DNA of 35,342 nt from a bacterium. GTDB taxonomy: Bacteria > Zhuqueibacterota > QNDG01 > JABMRT01. The notes beneath the pieces were generated by a model. The model was not told where the DNA came from and did not search any database. It saw nothing but the letters and a program-made list of their open reading frames with translations. Position numbers and translations under genes: made by a program. Every line of letters begins with the position of its first letter. The stretch's first letter is position 1. This document shows positions 1-8,035 of this stretch, piece by piece. Location: positions 1-35,342 of the forward strand of contig JAFGEX010000252.1 in NCBI GenBank assembly GCA_016931355.1, read 5' to 3'.

Positions 1-2
1 GG

Positions 3-950
3 TGGGGAGCAAAGGCCTGGGAGATGTTCGACGATCTTCAGGCTGCGCCTGCGCTCGGGTACCGGGTCGTGGGTTTCGTCAGCCCCGAAAAGGAGTTCCG
101 GAAAGAGGAATACGGTCAAGTGCCGCTGGTCGGCCATATCGGGAATATGCGCCAGGTCATCCGCAGGCAGGGCGTGCAGGAGCTGATCATCGCCCTGCCC
201 AGGCGGTCCGAACGGCAGCTCGAGGAAATCATCCGCCAATGCGACGGCACGCCGGTCGGCATCAAGATCGTTCCGGACCTGTACCAACTCATCACCGGCC
301 AGGTCCGCACCAACCAGCTTTACGGTTTTCCGCTCATCGAGATTCTTCCCCAGCTCATGCCACAGTGGGAGAAGCTCGTCAAGCGGACAGGCGATTTTTT
401 GACCGCGTTCGCAGGACTGATTTTGTTCCTGCCTGCCGGGCTGCTGCTGGCCGGCCTGATCAAGATCGATTCGAAGGGTACTGTTTTTTATCTGCAGGAA
501 AGGGTGGGGAGAAACGGAAGGCGCTTCCGCATCGTGAAGTTCCGATCCATGGTTGCGGATGCGGAAGAGCATTCAGGGCCGGTCTGGGCCGCCAAGAGGG
601 ATCCGCGTATCACACGTGTCGGAAGATTCATGCGAAAACTCCGGCTTGACGAAGTGCCGCAGCTTTTCAACGTGCTCACGGGCGACATGTCCCTGGTCGG
701 ACCAAGACCCGAGCGGCCGTATTTTGTCGAAAAGCTCTCAAAGATTTTTCCCCTGTATGCCAGGCGCCTGCGGATACAGCCGGGCATTACAGGATGGGCG
801 CAGGTCAAGGGTGGTTATGACACCAGCCTGGAAGACGTCAAAAAAAAGATCGAATACGATCTGTATTATCTCGAAAACATGTCCCTCCGCATGGACCTTA
901 AAATCATTCTCAGTACGCTGTACGTGGTTCTGAGAGGCAAGGGGCATTGA
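3..950 (+). CDS. Undecaprenyl-phosphate sugar phosphotransferase / exopolysaccharide sugar transferase (5' truncated by window edge)
   Basis: The frame of ORF 24..950 stays open to the window edge (WGAKAWEMFDD...). C-terminal bacterial sugar transferase motifs: KFRSMVADAEEHSGPVWA, DPRITRVGRFMRKLRLDEVPQLFNVLTGDMSLVGPRPERP, QPGITGWAQV. Confidence 0.9.
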   Translation, partial: WGAKAWEMFDDLQAAPALGYRVVGFVSPEKEFRKEEYGQVPLVGHIGNMRQVIRRQGVQELIIALPRRSERQLEEIIRQCDGTPVGIKIVPDLYQLITGQVRTNQLYGFPLIEILPQLMPQWEKLVKRTGDFLTAFAGLILFLPAGLLLAGLIKIDSKGTVFYLQERVGRNGRRFRIVKFRSMVADAEEHSGPVWAAKRDPRITRVGRFMRKLRLDEVPQLFNVLTGDMSLVGPRPERPYFVEKLSKIFPLYARRLRIQPGITGWAQVKGGYDTSLEDVKKKIEYDLYYLENMSLRMDLKIILSTLYVVLRGKGH

Positions 951-984
951 CCGATTTTGGAACCCAAAAGACAGGAATTGATGC

Positions 985-2250
985 ATGCTTGACTTGAAAT
1001 TTATACGCGAGAATCCCGAAACAGTCAGGAAGGGGCTCGAGGCAAAACATGTGAAGGCGGATCTGGACGGGCTTCTGAAGCTCGACGAATCCCGGAGAGC
1101 GCTGATTCAGAAGGCGGACCAGATGAAGGCCGAGCGGAATCGCGTGACGGACGAGATCGCGGCGCTCAAACGCCAGGGCAAGGACGGGACCGCATTGATC
1201 GAGCGGATGCGGTCCGTCTCGGACGGCATCAAGGCGTTGGACGAGGAGATCCGGCAGGCAGACCAGGGAATACACAAAATCCTGATGAGCATCCCGAACA
1301 TCCCCCATCCGAGCGTTCCGGTCGGAGATCCCTCCCACAACCTGATCGTCCGCACATGGGGCGAGGTCCCGTCTTTTGATTTCAAGGCGAAACCCCACTG
1401 GGATCTGGGCGCTGATCTCGGGCTGATCGAATTCGACCGCGGCAGCCGGCTTTCAGGGTCCAATTTCGTCGCGTTCAGCGGGAACGGGGCCAGGCTGGTG
1501 CGCAGCCTGATCAACTGGATGATCGACCTGCATGTTGAGAAACACGGTTACCGGGAGGCCTGGGTGCCGGTCATCGTCCGGCGGGAAATGCTCGAGGGCA
1601 CGGGCCAGCTTCCCAAACTTGAGGAGGACATGTACCGCGTCGAGGCGGACGACCTTTTCCTGATCCCGACTGCTGAAGTACCTGTCACCAATCTGCACAG
1701 GGAGGAGATGCTGGACGGCAAGGCGCTTCCCCTGTATTACACCGCCTATACGCCGTGCTTCCGCAGGGAAGCCGGCAGTTACGGGGCTGATACGCGGGGA
1801 CTGATGCGCATACACCAGTTCGACAAGGTGGAAATGGTAAAATTCGTCAGGCCCGAGGCATCCTACGACGAACTGGAATCGCTGGTCGGCAATGCCGAGG
1901 AGGTGCTCCAGCTCCTGGAGATTCCTTACCGCGTCCTGTGCCTGGCTTCCGGGGACCTCTCCTTCGGTGCAGCCAAATGCTATGACATCGAGGCCTATGC
2001 GGCCGGCATCAACAAATGGCTGGAAGTGTCCTCGTGCTCGAATCTGGAGGATTTCCAGGCGAGGCGCATGAACATCCGTTTCCGCAGGGAAAAGGGGGCC
2101 AAGCCGGAATTCGTGCACACGCTGAACGGCTCGGGCCTGGCCCTCCCGCGTACGCTGATCGCCATTCTGGAAAATTACCAGACAGACGAAGGCACCGTGG
2201 TCGTGCCCAAGGTGCTCAGGAAATACATGGGGATTGATGTGCTGAAATAG
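985..2250 (+). CDS. serS: Seryl-tRNA synthetase
   Basis: MLDLKFIRENPETVRKGLEAK N-terminus, coiled-coil arm, class II motifs (TAEVPVTNLH, CFRREAGSYGADTRGLMRIHQFDKVE, NGSGLALPRTLIAILENYQ). Confidence 0.97.
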   Translation: MLDLKFIRENPETVRKGLEAKHVKADLDGLLKLDESRRALIQKADQMKAERNRVTDEIAALKRQGKDGTALIERMRSVSDGIKALDEEIRQADQGIHKILMSIPNIPHPSVPVGDPSHNLIVRTWGEVPSFDFKAKPHWDLGADLGLIEFDRGSRLSGSNFVAFSGNGARLVRSLINWMIDLHVEKHGYREAWVPVIVRREMLEGTGQLPKLEEDMYRVEADDLFLIPTAEVPVTNLHREEMLDGKALPLYYTAYTPCFRREAGSYGADTRGLMRIHQFDKVEMVKFVRPEASYDELESLVGNAEEVLQLLEIPYRVLCLASGDLSFGAAKCYDIEAYAAGINKWLEVSSCSNLEDFQARRMNIRFRREKGAKPEFVHTLNGSGLALPRTLIAILENYQTDEGTVVVPKVLRKYMGIDVLK

Positions 2251-2314
2251 GCGGTATTACGGATCAATTCCGATGGGCCGCGGCTTCACAACCACGGGCT
2301 GAATCGTCTTCCAA

Positions 2315-2337
2315 GCTCCCGGCGGGATGTCGGGAGC
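2315..2337. other. Perfect 7-bp inverted repeat (GCTCCCG-9 nt-CGGGAGC) downstream of serS
   Basis: GCTCCCG 2315-2321 / CGGGAGC 2331-2337. No T-tract follows, so it is not called a terminator. Confidence 0.5.
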
Positions 2338-2377
2338 GGATCAATGACATGCCTCTTCGGTTCATGGGTAAACCATC

Positions 2378-3058
2378 GTGAAGGATGTCCTGCGTAAGAT
2401 CAAAAAATTCATCATCGGCTCGCTCCTGTTCACCGGCCTTCCGCTGCTGGCCTGGGGTATCCGGGATGCTTCCGGATACTTTGAGAATCCCGCTCGAACC
2501 ATTTACACCGTCTTGATGATCGTCTCAGCGCTGCTGGTCGTTCTGTTCGTCCCGAATGAGGGCACGGGTAGCGGCAAGGGCGAAAAACAGATGAAGAGGC
2601 AGAAATGGACCATTCTGCTGCTGCAGGTCACCTCGATCGCGGTTCTTTTCGTTTCGCCCTGGTCCGACAGGCAGGCAGTCGCGGTGATGGGGGGATCTGC
2701 ACTGATCCGGTATGCAGGACTTGTGTTGACGTTTCTGGGATATGCATTGATGAGCCTGGCTGTGGTCGGGCTGGGGCGTCAGTTCAGCCTGGACGTCACG
2801 GTGCAGAAGGATCATCAGTTAGTCACGGGCGGCCTTTACCGGTATGTCCGTCATCCGCGGTACCTGGGGATCGTTTGTTTCATGTCCGGGATTGCGCTCG
2901 TTTTCCGTTCATGGCTGGGGCTCGTGCTGGCGATCGTCACACTGGCAGTCCTGATCTGGCGCATCAGCGACGAGGAAAAGCTGATGCATCGCGAGTTCGG
3001 AGCTGCCTGGGAAGATTATGCGCGGAAATCGAAGCGGTTGATACCGTTCTTCTATTGA
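2378..3058 (+). CDS. Isoprenylcysteine carboxyl methyltransferase (ICMT)-like integral membrane methyltransferase
   Basis: GTG start; several TM segments; C-terminal GGLYRYVRHPRYLGIVCFMSGIAL...EEKLMHREFGAAWEDYARKSKRLIPFFY is typical of ICMT/PEMT-like families. Confidence 0.8.
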   Translation: MKDVLRKIKKFIIGSLLFTGLPLLAWGIRDASGYFENPARTIYTVLMIVSALLVVLFVPNEGTGSGKGEKQMKRQKWTILLLQVTSIAVLFVSPWSDRQAVAVMGGSALIRYAGLVLTFLGYALMSLAVVGLGRQFSLDVTVQKDHQLVTGGLYRYVRHPRYLGIVCFMSGIALVFRSWLGLVLAIVTLAVLIWRISDEEKLMHREFGAAWEDYARKSKRLIPFFY

Positions 3059-3062
3059 TCTT

Positions 3063-3095
3063 GATCGCGCTGCGGCTGTACGCTTCAGCGCGATC
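3063..3095. repeat. Perfect 10-bp inverted repeat between convergent genes
   Basis: GATCGCGCTG (3063-3072) and CAGCGCGATC (3086-3095), 13-nt loop. Confidence 0.7.
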
Positions 3096-3098
3096 TTT

Positions 3099-3127
3099 GC
3101 GGCAGCAAGCTGCCGCACTCCAAAATC
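3099..3127. repeat. Short palindromic repeat, copy 1 (GCGGCAGC-AA-GCTGCCGC-ACTCCAAAATC)
   Basis: Matches 35052-35080 over 29 nt except for the 2-nt loop (AA here, TT there). Confidence 0.7.
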
Positions 3128-3155
3128 GTACCTTAAAAGTGCGTGGCAGTTTTAA

Positions 3156-3536
3156 TCAATCCGGCTTGAGTATCTGCATCTTCCTCACCACCGCGTCCCT
3201 TCCCTGAATCCATTCGATGCGGCTGGAGCCGCATTTCGGGCATGCCAGGCTGGGCAGGGCCAGATGCGAGCCTGTATCCATTTCAGCAGAAGGCCTGCCG
3301 GAAAATCCACAGGCATCGCATTGAAGCCTGGCTTCGACAGAGGTGAACTTTATTTCAGCTTCCCCTGCGGGCGTATCCTTGAATTCCATGTCCAGCCAGA
3401 ACTTCAGCTGATCAAAGGAGAGGAAGGTCAGCTCTCCGATTTCGATTTCAATGGAGAGTATTTTTTCGGCGCCCTCTGCCCCTGCGTGGTGGAGCACGGT
3501 GTCCGCGATCGCCTTTGCGATGGAACCTTCATGCAT
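3156..3536 (-). CDS. hypA: Hydrogenase/urease nickel incorporation protein HypA
   Basis: N-terminal MHE Ni-binding motif; two CxxC zinc pairs (CDAC, CPKC); overlaps hypB by 8 bp. Confidence 0.88.
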   Translation of the reverse strand: MHEGSIAKAIADTVLHHAGAEGAEKILSIEIEIGELTFLSFDQLKFWLDMEFKDTPAGEAEIKFTSVEARLQCDACGFSGRPSAEMDTGSHLALPSLACPKCGSSRIEWIQGRDAVVRKMQILKPD

Positions 3537-4194
3537 GGCGGGGCGGTTTCAGATTCAATGCGTCAATCAGATTTTCTATGCCTTCGCCGGTCTTGGCGTT
3601 CGTAAACACGACCTTGATATCAGGCTTGATCTGCAGCGCCTCGGATTTGAGCCGGTTCATGTCCACGCCCATGATTTCAGCCAGATCCATCTTGTTGATG
3701 GCCAGGACAGAGGCGTCCATGAAAATGTAGGGATGCTTCACGACCATGTAGGGGCCTTCGGTGACGGACACGACGACCATGCGGTCATGTGTACCGAGAG
3801 GGAACGAACCAGGGCAGATCAGGTTCCCAACATTCTCGATCAGGATAAGGTCCAAATCATCCAAATTTAGCGATTTCAATGTCTTACCTATGACTGCCGC
3901 ATCGAGATGACACTGCCCGCCCGTGTTGATCTGCAGGACTGGCGCCCCTTCCTCTTTAATCCGGTCCGCATCGATGGTGGTGGTCAGATCGCCTGCAATG
4001 GCCGCTATCCGATAATCCTTCTTAAGACGGCGTATGCATTGCTTCACAATGGACGTTTTTCCGGATCCTATGGAACCCAGAATGTCCAGGCTTCGGATAT
4101 GCTTCCGGTTGAGCGTATCCAGATTGGCCAGGGCCAGCCTGCGGTTTGCGTCCAGGACATTTTCTTCAACCGTAATTTCTTTCTTTTCAGGCAT
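3529..4194 (-). CDS. hypB: Hydrogenase nickel incorporation GTPase HypB
   Basis: P-loop GSIGSGKTS, GGQCHLDA metal site, ENVGNLICPGSF, NKMDL, followed by hypA. Confidence 0.93.
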   Translation of the reverse strand: MPEKKEITVEENVLDANRRLALANLDTLNRKHIRSLDILGSIGSGKTSIVKQCIRRLKKDYRIAAIAGDLTTTIDADRIKEEGAPVLQINTGGQCHLDAAVIGKTLKSLNLDDLDLILIENVGNLICPGSFPLGTHDRMVVVSVTEGPYMVVKHPYIFMDASVLAINKMDLAEIMGVDMNRLKSEALQIKPDIKVVFTNAKTGEGIENLIDALNLKPPRHA

Positions 4195-4265
4195 GTGGAC
4201 CTCTTTTCTTTCAATGGAAAAAATTAAGTGATTTTCTCCTGAAAAGCAACAGATTTCGTTTCCGC

Positions 4266-4294
4266 TTGACTTTTTGGGTAAATTATTTCATATT
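4266..4294 (+). promoter_or_regulatory. Sigma70-type promoter for the aldolase gene
   Basis: TTGACT (4266-4271), 17-bp spacer, CATATT (4289-4294); upstream of the ATG at 4332. Confidence 0.55.
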
Positions 4295-4331
4295 GATAAG
4301 ACGTAAAAACGATACAAACGGAGGCTTAGCA

Positions 4332-5456
4332 ATGGCTGAAAAAACCATACAGCTTTTATCCATGGTGCCGATTCTCAGGGCTGCAGAGGAATCCGCGCTT
4401 CAGGGGAAACCCGCTGCGGTCGGTGCCTTCAACGTCAATTTTTTCACGCAGGCAGTTGGGATTCTGAACGGCCTGAAAAAGGCCCAGGGTCCGGGCATCA
4501 TACAGGCCAGCAGGGGAGCGAACAAATTCCAGGGCGGTCCGGACAAGATTTCGGCCATGCTGCTTGCAGCCATGAAAAAGACCGGGCATCATCTCCCTGT
4601 GGCGCTTCACCTGGACCACGGCGACGAGGAACAGGCGAAGATCTGCATCGAAAAAGGATTCAGTTCAGTCATGATCGATGCTTCGAAGCTGGAACTTCCC
4701 GAGAACATCGCACTGACCAAAAAGATCGTCGAGATCGCGCATGGCAGGGGAATCAGCGTGGAAGGCGAATACGGGAAACTGGCCGGCGTGGAGGAGGATA
4801 TCGTCTATGAATCCACCACGTACGGGGATCCTTTCCTAGTGCCGTATTTTTTCAATGAAACAAAGGCGGATGCGCTGGCCGTGGCGTACGGCACTTCGCA
4901 CGGGCCCAACAAGGGAAGCAAGGGCGGTGTGGAAAAGCTGGCCATTTCGATCATGCAGAAAAGCTATGACGGCATGAAGGCCTACGGCCAGAACAGGGAT
5001 CATTTTCTGGTCAGCCACGGCTCCTCGACCGTTCCGAAGGAACTAGTCGCTGAGATCAACCAATACGGCGGGAATGTCAAGGACGCCCAGGGGATCCCCC
5101 TGCACAAGATCCAGGAAGCTGTGGTCGCCGGAGTCCGGAAAATCAACATTGATACGGATCTCAGGCTGGGCATCACAGCCACGTTCAGGAAGTATTTTTC
5201 GGAGCATAAGGGTGTGGAGGACAAGTCCCCCGATGTGCTCAAGCCGATCAAGAAATCCCTGGATGAACAACCCGGCGCCATTGATCCCAGGGATTATCTG
5301 AAAACAATAGACATCGAACTGCTCAGGAAGGATCCGGCTGGAACCGACCTGGAAGAGGTCATGGTCCTGATCGAGAAACGCATTTCCGACCACGTGGCCA
5401 TGCTGGTTGAAAAGTTCGGTTCAGCCGGGCTGGCAGGCAAGGTCGGGCAGGCATAG
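4332..5456 (+). CDS. fba: Class II fructose-bisphosphate aldolase
   Basis: VGAFNVNF, ALHLDHGDEEQ, SVEGEYGKLAGVEED, AVAYGTSHGPNKG, LVSHGSSTVP, KINIDTDLR. The ORF-track start at 4266 overlaps the -35 element, so ATG 4332 is preferred. Confidence 0.93.
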   Translation: MAEKTIQLLSMVPILRAAEESALQGKPAAVGAFNVNFFTQAVGILNGLKKAQGPGIIQASRGANKFQGGPDKISAMLLAAMKKTGHHLPVALHLDHGDEEQAKICIEKGFSSVMIDASKLELPENIALTKKIVEIAHGRGISVEGEYGKLAGVEEDIVYESTTYGDPFLVPYFFNETKADALAVAYGTSHGPNKGSKGGVEKLAISIMQKSYDGMKAYGQNRDHFLVSHGSSTVPKELVAEINQYGGNVKDAQGIPLHKIQEAVVAGVRKINIDTDLRLGITATFRKYFSEHKGVEDKSPDVLKPIKKSLDEQPGAIDPRDYLKTIDIELLRKDPAGTDLEEVMVLIEKRISDHVAMLVEKFGSAGLAGKVGQA

Positions 5457-5457
5457 C

Positions 5458-6183
5458 TTGCTGAATCGGCCCGGTCAAACATCCCGTTCTCCGAAACTGC
5501 TCCTGTTCGACATTGATGGAACCCTGATCCTTTCCGGAGGTGCAGGGCGCAGGGCCATGAGCCTCGGTTTTCAGGAGGTTACGGGCATCGCCGGGGGATT
5601 CGAGACGGTTTCCATGATGGGAAGGACGGATACCGGAATCCTCAGGGAAGTGCTGGACAAGCATGGGATGGCCTGGGAAGAGGATCTGGTCCGGCGTTTC
5701 AAGCAAAGTTATTTCAGGATTCTGGCTGAAGAACTGGGCCGGTCCCGCGACGGCCAGAAGATATGCCCGGGTGTGGTTCCGCTCCTGTCCGGTCTGGAAA
5801 AGCGGGATGATGTGCTGCTCGGCCTTTTGACCGGAAACTGGATGAAGAGTTCCAGCATCAAGCTCAGGCATTTCAGTCTAGACCGGTTTTTCCCCATCGG
5901 CGTATTTGCGGATGATTCGGCTAAGCGGGAGGACCTGGTACCCATCATGCTTGAACGCATGCAGAAGAAGCGGGGTATCACTGTGCCGGCGAAGGATGTT
6001 TTTGTCATCGGCGACACCCCGCTGGACGTTCAATGCGGAAAACCGCATGGAGTCAAAACCATGGCCGTGGCCACCGGCATTCATTCCCTTGAAGAGCTGA
6101 AGCAGGCGGAACCGGATCATCTGTTCGAAAATTTTTTGGATCAAGGGGCGTTCTTCAGCGCGATCGGTATTGCGGGGCCGTAG
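5458..6183 (+). CDS. HAD-superfamily hydrolase, phosphoglycolate phosphatase-like
   Basis: LLLFDIDGTLILSGGAGRRAM (DxDGT motif I), LLTGNW, FVIGDTPLDVQCGK. In-frame TTG at 5458 just after the fba stop; alternative start 5407. Confidence 0.85.
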   Translation: MLNRPGQTSRSPKLLLFDIDGTLILSGGAGRRAMSLGFQEVTGIAGGFETVSMMGRTDTGILREVLDKHGMAWEEDLVRRFKQSYFRILAEELGRSRDGQKICPGVVPLLSGLEKRDDVLLGLLTGNWMKSSSIKLRHFSLDRFFPIGVFADDSAKREDLVPIMLERMQKKRGITVPAKDVFVIGDTPLDVQCGKPHGVKTMAVATGIHSLEELKQAEPDHLFENFLDQGAFFSAIGIAGP

Positions 6184-6196
6184 CGGCGCATCCGGA

Positions 6197-6311
6197 GCGA
6201 ATCTGACGGCGTGTGCCTTCCCTGCGGCTTGTTGCGGGATAAGCGGGCGAATAAAATTTCACATTCCCGACAGATCGAAGACTCTTCGCAAGTTTTCGTG
6301 AAGTGCTTCAA
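6197..6311 (+). repeat. Dispersed palindromic element, copy F (degenerate)
   Basis: GCGAATCTGACGGCG...CCTGCGGCTTGTTGCGGGATAAGCGGGCGAATAAAA...CCCGACAGATCGAAGAC...GCTTCAA aligns along its length with copies at 30925 and 33821. Confidence 0.7.
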
Positions 6312-6314
6312 AAC

Positions 6315-6343
6315 AAAAAAGGAGGCTTGGCCTCCTTTTTTTT
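6315..6343. terminator. Bidirectional Rho-independent terminator between the HAD gene (+) and citrate synthase (-)
   Basis: AAAAAA-GGAGGC-TTG-GCCTCC-TTTTTTTT: 6-bp GC-rich stem flanked by A and T tracts. Confidence 0.85.
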
Positions 6344-6434
6344 ATTTCCGGCCGGGCCGGATCCCGGATCCGCCGGCTGTCTCATTCCACGGGGCTTCCA
6401 TCGCCGGAAGTTGAGGCACGATGGGAAAAAGGCA

Positions 6435-7583
6435 TCATCCCCGCTTTCCCAGGGGAACGAACGGGATGCCCATCTCACCGGTGTATTTGGATGTCGGCCG
6501 TATCAGCCTGTTGTCCGAGTATTGTTCGATGATGTGGGCCAGCCATCCGGGCGTGCGGGATGCGACGAAAATGGTGGTGAAATACGCCGCGGGGATGCCC
6601 AGCGCGTGCTGAACAGTGGCCGAATAGAAATCCACATTCGGATAGATGCCCTTCTGCTCGAAAACAATCTTTTCGATGCGGTGCGACATTTCGAACAGAT
6701 GCTTCTGCGACGTCTTTTCACACAGCAGTTCGGAGTATTTTCTCAAATGCTTGGCCCTGGGGTCTTCGGTCCGGTACACGCGGTGGCCGAATCCCATGAT
6801 CCGTTTCTTGTTTTCGAGCATGCCTTCGATGTATTCCTGTATCCTGTCGATATGATTGATCTCGTGCAGCATGCCCATGACCTTTTCGTTGGCCCCGCCG
6901 TGGAGGGGGCCCTTCAGGGCGCCGATGGCTCCCGTGACCGCTGAATGCATGTCGCTGAGCGTCGAACAAATCACACGCGCGGCGAACGTGCTGGCGTTCA
7001 GGCCGTGATCCGCATGGAGAATCATCAGGATGTCCATCGCTCTTTTTTCGAGTTCGTCGGGGATGTTGCCTGTCAGCATATGGAGAAAATTGGCGGACAG
7101 CCCCAGTTCCGGTCTTGGGGTCAGCAGGGGAAGTCCGTTCCTCAGCCTGTGCAGATGCGCGATAATGGTGGGGATCTGCCCGGCCAGCCTTTTGGCTTTT
7201 CTGTAATTGGCAGACGGCGTAGTGTCATCCGCGTCCGGATCGAAACAGGAAAGCAGGCTGACTGCGGTTCTCAGCACGGCCATGGGATGGCTTTTCTCCG
7301 GCGAGGCTTTCAGCAGTTCGAGCACTGCATCCGGCAGTTTCATCTCGCCGACAATGGCGTTTCTCATCTCGTCGCATTCCCGGCGGTTCGGCAGGCGGCC
7401 GTTCCACAGGAGGAAAATGCATTCGATAAAGGAGATCTGCTCTGCAATGTCATGGATATCGTATCCCTGATAGTACAACCTCCCATGCACGCCGTCCACA
7501 TACGATATGCTCGTTTCAGCGGCCACCACGCCTTCCAAGCCGCGTACAACAATTTTTTCAACAGGTTTTTCCTGGGATCCCAT
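6435..7583 (-). CDS. gltA: Citrate synthase
   Basis: GLEGVVAAETSISYVDGVHGRLYYQGYDI, LHADHGLNASTFAARV, GPLHGGANEKVM, MGFGHRVYRTEDPRA, DFYSATVQHALGIP. Confidence 0.95.
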   Translation of the reverse strand: MGSQEKPVEKIVVRGLEGVVAAETSISYVDGVHGRLYYQGYDIHDIAEQISFIECIFLLWNGRLPNRRECDEMRNAIVGEMKLPDAVLELLKASPEKSHPMAVLRTAVSLLSCFDPDADDTTPSANYRKAKRLAGQIPTIIAHLHRLRNGLPLLTPRPELGLSANFLHMLTGNIPDELEKRAMDILMILHADHGLNASTFAARVICSTLSDMHSAVTGAIGALKGPLHGGANEKVMGMLHEINHIDRIQEYIEGMLENKKRIMGFGHRVYRTEDPRAKHLRKYSELLCEKTSQKHLFEMSHRIEKIVFEQKGIYPNVDFYSATVQHALGIPAAYFTTIFVASRTPGWLAHIIEQYSDNRLIRPTSKYTGEMGIPFVPLGKRG

Positions 7584-7833
7584 CTCGCATCCTCTTTATT
7601 CGATATGGAAATTTTCAATCTTAAAATATTCAATGAATATACAAAATATGCAAAAATAATACGAGTAATTCAAGTAAAATCGTTTTTACGCTCCTTTTTG
7701 AAATAATGCATGAAAGCAATCACCGGCAAACCCGTTCCTAAAGACTCCCGCATTGCAGCCTGTTCGTCCTTTTTTGCTTTTCTTTTAACGGTGTTTTCTA
7801 TATATTTATTACGCCGGCAACAAAATAGTTGAC

Positions 7834-7907
7834 ATGAGGCGCGCGCAATGGCCGGTATTGCCTGTTGCGACGAGCAAAAGGCGCTGTAAACTTTTTATCC
7901 GCCTCAT
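7834..7907 (+). other. Candidate structured leader/ncRNA: 8-bp closing stem with two internal hairpins
   Basis: ATGAGGCG (7834-7841)/CGCCTCAT (7900-7907); internal GCAAT/ATTGC (7845-7861) and TTGC/GCAA (7865-7877). Confidence 0.35.
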
Positions 7908-8035
7908 CAGTAAATGCTTTGAGCGATGAACCGCCCGGATGTCTGCGGCGGTAAATCTTGAAAAGAGTATATCATGAGGCACCCCAGGGGCGGAGAATGA
8001 TGCCCCGGGAGATTTTAAAGAGGGATGGATATCCC

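Noticed and set aside
2-649. 215-aa ORF in an alternative frame over the sugar transferase
   Set aside because: Arg/Gly/Pro-rich shadow translation; the overlapping frame has clear sugar transferase motifs.
2315-2337. Hairpin after serS as a sixth copy of the repeat family
   Set aside because: Only the AAGCTCCC-GGC/CGGGAGC part resembles the terminal hairpin; the rest of the element is absent.
7724-7770. GGCAAACC...GCAGCC resembling a c-di-GMP-I (GEMM) riboswitch
   Set aside because: The expected helix flanks do not pair and the downstream conserved portion is missing.
7834-7907. 74-nt multibranched structure as a tRNA
   Set aside because: No GTTCRA T-loop, no proper anticodon arm and only two internal hairpins.
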